In this document: one piece after another, positions 15,713 to 16,430 of the stretch
Layout of the letters: each line of letters begins with the position of its first letter
Numbering within the stretch: the stretch's first letter is position 1
NCBI GenBank assembly: GCA_905182385.1
Contig: CAJJBS010000088.1
Coordinates: 1-16,430 of the forward strand
Direction of reading: 5' to 3'
DNA from: Fidelibacterota bacterium TCS55
GTDB taxonomy: Bacteria; Fidelibacterota; Marinisomatia; Marinisomatales; TCS55
DNA length: 16,430 bases
Notes under the pieces: model-generated
What the model was told of the DNA's origin: nothing
Databases searched by the model: none
Seen by the model: only the letters and a program-made list of their open reading frames with translations
Position numbers and translations under genes: made by a program

Positions 15713-15740
15713 ATTTTATAGTTAAATTAGAAAACGAAAA

Positions 15741-16430
15741 TTAATTACCATCTTTTGCATCTTGTTCTTTATTCCATTTAACAAAATCAAGGCCAGCATC
15801 TGCATCTTGATCAAACTTAAACATAGAGAACTTTCCATCTTTTCGAATATTGATCTGCATACCATCAACCAAGCTAACCCAATCCTCTAAGGAGACTTCA
15901 TAAGGTCCTGAAACTTGATCTGGCGCTTTTACCTCAGTTACAGGCCCAATTGTAAACTTAGGTGCTCCTCCTTGAGGTTGAAATCCTTTTTTTAATTGAT
16001 CTTTTCGTGCCTCAACAACATTTTTTGCTGCATTCACATCTACCTTACCATCATATACTAAAACTGAACTTTCATCGCCACCTGCTGTTGCTCTATATTT
16101 TGTTCCACGAATAGCCGCTACAGCTGTTGGTGTTCGAACTGCAATGTTTTTCTTTTCACCAAATGCGGCTTTAGCAGCCACCCATACATTACCTTTTTTT
16201 AATGTGGCTCCAAAATTCTTTTCCATCGGTTTTACATTCGCTTCTGTTATCTCTAATTCAGAGTTTTCACCAATTCGAAGCTTTCCGCCTCCAATCAAAG
16301 AAATTTCACAACGAGATTTTGCTAGTGTTTTAATCACATCTTTCTCATTGATAGACATCCGAGGTAACGCTTTTTTAAAGGCGCCCGTTCCTCCTTTTTG
16401 AACTTGAACTCTACCAAGTGGTAATGTTAT
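15741..16430 (-). CDS. FecR-domain protein, 5' end outside window
   Basis: The frame stays open to the window edge. The Met at 16358 is internal: 24 further codons upstream (ITLPLGRVQVQKGGTG and on to KKALPR) supply the beginning of the FecR domain, so the start lies beyond 16430. The domain then follows the family pattern: KTLAKSRCEISLIGGGKLRIG, NSELEI, KGNVWVAAK, VRTPTAVAAIRGTKYRA and SSVLVYDGKVDV. A C-terminal region of about 90 residues (KFTIGPVTEVKAP, LEDWVSLVDGMQI) has no recognised domain. FecR domains in isolated proteins like this usually lie outside the cytoplasm; the signal or anchor would be in the missing part. Its place directly before a CHASE2 cyclase suggests that it tunes or feeds that sensor. 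This is an inference from context. Confidence 0.88.
   Translation of the reverse strand: MTLPLGRVQVQKGGTGAFKKALPRMSINEKDVIKTLAKSRCEISLIGGGKLRIGENSELEITEANVKPMEKNFGATLKKGNVWVAAKAAFGEKKNIAVRTPTAVAAIRGTKYRATAGGDESSVLVYDGKVDVNAAKNVVEARKDQLKKGFQPQGGAPKFTIGPVTEVKAPDQVSGPYEVSLEDWVSLVDGMQINIRKDGKFSMFKFDQDADAGLDFVKWNKEQDAKDGN

Noticed and set aside
16356..16358. ATG at 16358 (minus strand) as the start of the FecR-domain gene
   Set aside because: The frame is open upstream to the window edge and the upstream codons encode the missing first part of the FecR domain.

Overview
The window is protein-coding almost end to end. It is A+T-rich and comes from a bacterium with a double-membrane-type envelope; the envelope evidence is a secreted LolA-like protein and a FecR-domain protein beside a CHASE2 cyclase. 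The mix of a class II DAHP synthase, class II-type EPSP synthase, CHASE2 class III cyclase with FecR neighbour, and low-GC compact operons would suit a marine lineage such as Marinimicrobia (SAR406) or a relative near Bacteroidetes/Chlorobi. That placement is inference only; no rRNA or marker phylogeny is available here. No tRNA, rRNA, CRISPR array, insertion sequence or phage gene was seen.

Left part (1-5472, + strand): a tightly packed shikimate operon. In order it holds the 3' end of a class II DAHP synthase, aroA, aroE, aroC, aroK, aroB and aroQ. Together these cover all seven steps from PEP plus erythrose-4-phosphate to chorismate. Every junction overlaps (11, 4, 7, 1, 1 and 4 bases), so translational coupling is likely throughout. 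aroQ starts at a TTG that overlaps the aroB stop.

Middle part (5474-12242, - strand): a pyrimidine/arginine-precursor operon read towards the shikimate operon. Transcription order is carA, ABC-2 ATPase, ABC-2 permease, a secreted LolA-like protein, then carB. The two subunits of carbamoyl-phosphate synthase are thus separated by an export cassette that is translationally coupled to carA (ATGA, TAATG and TTGA overlaps) and ends 4 bases before carB. carB and aroQ converge with a single base between their stop codons and no visible terminator.

Right part (12356-16430, - strand): a FecR-domain protein (5' end outside the window), a membrane CHASE2/class III adenylate cyclase, and an ornithine cyclodeaminase/mu-crystallin-family dehydrogenase. 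The gaps are 28 and 9 bases, and the unit ends in a strong hairpin terminator. The FecR-cyclase pair looks like an envelope-sensing cAMP module. The link to the dehydrogenase is only positional.

The least expected arrangements are the export/LolA-like cassette inside the car operon and the complete seven-step shikimate operon. No wholly new type of system was recognised.
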